Assembly: GCA_934215405.1 (NCBI GenBank)
Contig: CAKPZU010000120.1
Coordinates: 1-5,851 of the forward strand
Direction: 5' to 3'
From: an uncultured Bacilli bacterium
GTDB lineage: Bacteria > Bacillota_I > Bacilli_A > RFN20 > CAG-631
DNA: 5,851 bases
Part shown: piece by piece, positions 5,676 through 5,851 of the stretch
Numbering within the stretch: position 1 is the stretch's first letter
How the letters are laid out: the number at the start of each line of letters is the position of its first letter
The notes under the pieces: model-generated
Database searches by the model: none
Seen by the model: only the letters and a program-made list of their open reading frames with translations
What the model was told of the DNA's origin: nothing
Translations under genes and position numbers: made by a program

Positions 5676-5682
5676 CCTCCTA
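5676..5682 (-). promoter_or_regulatory. Ribosome binding site of atpD overlapping the atpG stop
   Basis: TAGGAGG combines the TAG stop of atpG (5682-5680) with the GGAGG site of atpD, 9 bases before its ATG. Ribosomes finishing atpG end on the site where atpD translation begins, a usual form of coupling in atp operons. It is the strongest Shine-Dalgarno in the window, as expected for a subunit needed in three copies per enzyme. Confidence 0.85.
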
Positions 5683-5851
5683 TTTTATAGCATTAGCAGC
5701 TCCAGAAATTTCAGTAATTTCTTGTGTAATAGCTGCTTGCCTTGATTTATTATATTCAAGTAGTAAATTTTCTTCCAATTCTGTAGCATTATCTGTAGCA
5801 TTTTCCATAGCAGTTCTACGAGATGCTTGTTCAGATAGCATTGATTCAAAT
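5680..5851 (-). CDS. atpG: F1F0 ATP synthase gamma subunit, C-terminal 56 residues
   Basis: Only the last 56 codons and a TAG stop are inside the window; the start lies beyond the right edge. The gamma subunit is the rotor shaft of F1, and its C-terminal helix reaches into the alpha/beta ring. The stretch SEQASRRTAMENATDNATE, followed by NKSRQAAITQEITEI close to the end, is the highly conserved C-terminal signature of gamma. The last residues (SGAANAIK) are an ordinary variable tail. It is followed by atpD after 13 bases in the usual gamma-beta-epsilon order. Confidence 0.96.
   Translation of the reverse strand, partial: FESMLSEQASRRTAMENATDNATELEENLLLEYNKSRQAAITQEITEISGAANAIK

Noticed and set aside
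1..5851. Mollicutes genetic code (TGA as Trp)
   Set aside because: All Trp codons seen, including the six in the lipoprotein and one each in AtpD and SpoIIQ, are TGG, and no gene is broken by TGA. No visible stop is TGA either, so the point is strongly favoured rather than proven.

Overview
This window comes from an AT-rich low-GC Gram-positive bacterium of the Bacilli/Erysipelotrichia type. All six genes lie on the minus strand and are read from right to left. Three things support the assignment: the tail of an F-type ATP synthase operon, the atpC-DUF1146 pair that is typical of Bacilli, and a SpoIIQ-like sporulation protein immediately downstream. Tryptophan is always written TGG, including at conserved positions, and no gene needs an in-frame TGA. 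This suggests the standard code rather than the Mycoplasma/Spiroplasma code. The species cannot be named from the sequence.

Layout, right to left in transcription order: (i) the 3' end of atpG (gamma), then atpD (beta) and atpC (epsilon), and a 67-residue DUF1146-type membrane protein that overlaps atpC. The series ends in a hairpin plus T-run that includes the last gene's stop codon. (ii) A GTG-started spoIIQ-like gene with a strong Shine-Dalgarno, a sigma-F-like promoter directly after the atp terminator, and its own strong terminator. (iii) A 486-residue lipoprotein of unknown function with a near-consensus sigma-A promoter and its own terminator. (iv) An rmuC gene whose 3' end runs off the left edge; its promoter has an extended -10.

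The ATP synthase genes form one coupled unit: the atpG stop lies in the atpD Shine-Dalgarno, atpD and atpC are one base apart, and atpC overlaps DUF1146 by 11 bases. The other three genes look like single-gene transcription units.

The observation most worth a follow-up is the SpoIIQ-like protein. It has a degenerate LytM fold, with the first zinc His replaced by Ser and the catalytic His by Gly, and a candidate forespore promoter. Together these point to a non-enzymatic engulfment scaffold in a lineage where the genes usually found between atpC and spoIIQ in Bacillus are missing from this place. The second is a short palindrome, TGTTTACA at its core, found in front of both rmuC and the lipoprotein gene. 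I saw no tRNA, rRNA, CRISPR array, insertion sequence or clearly novel multi-gene system.
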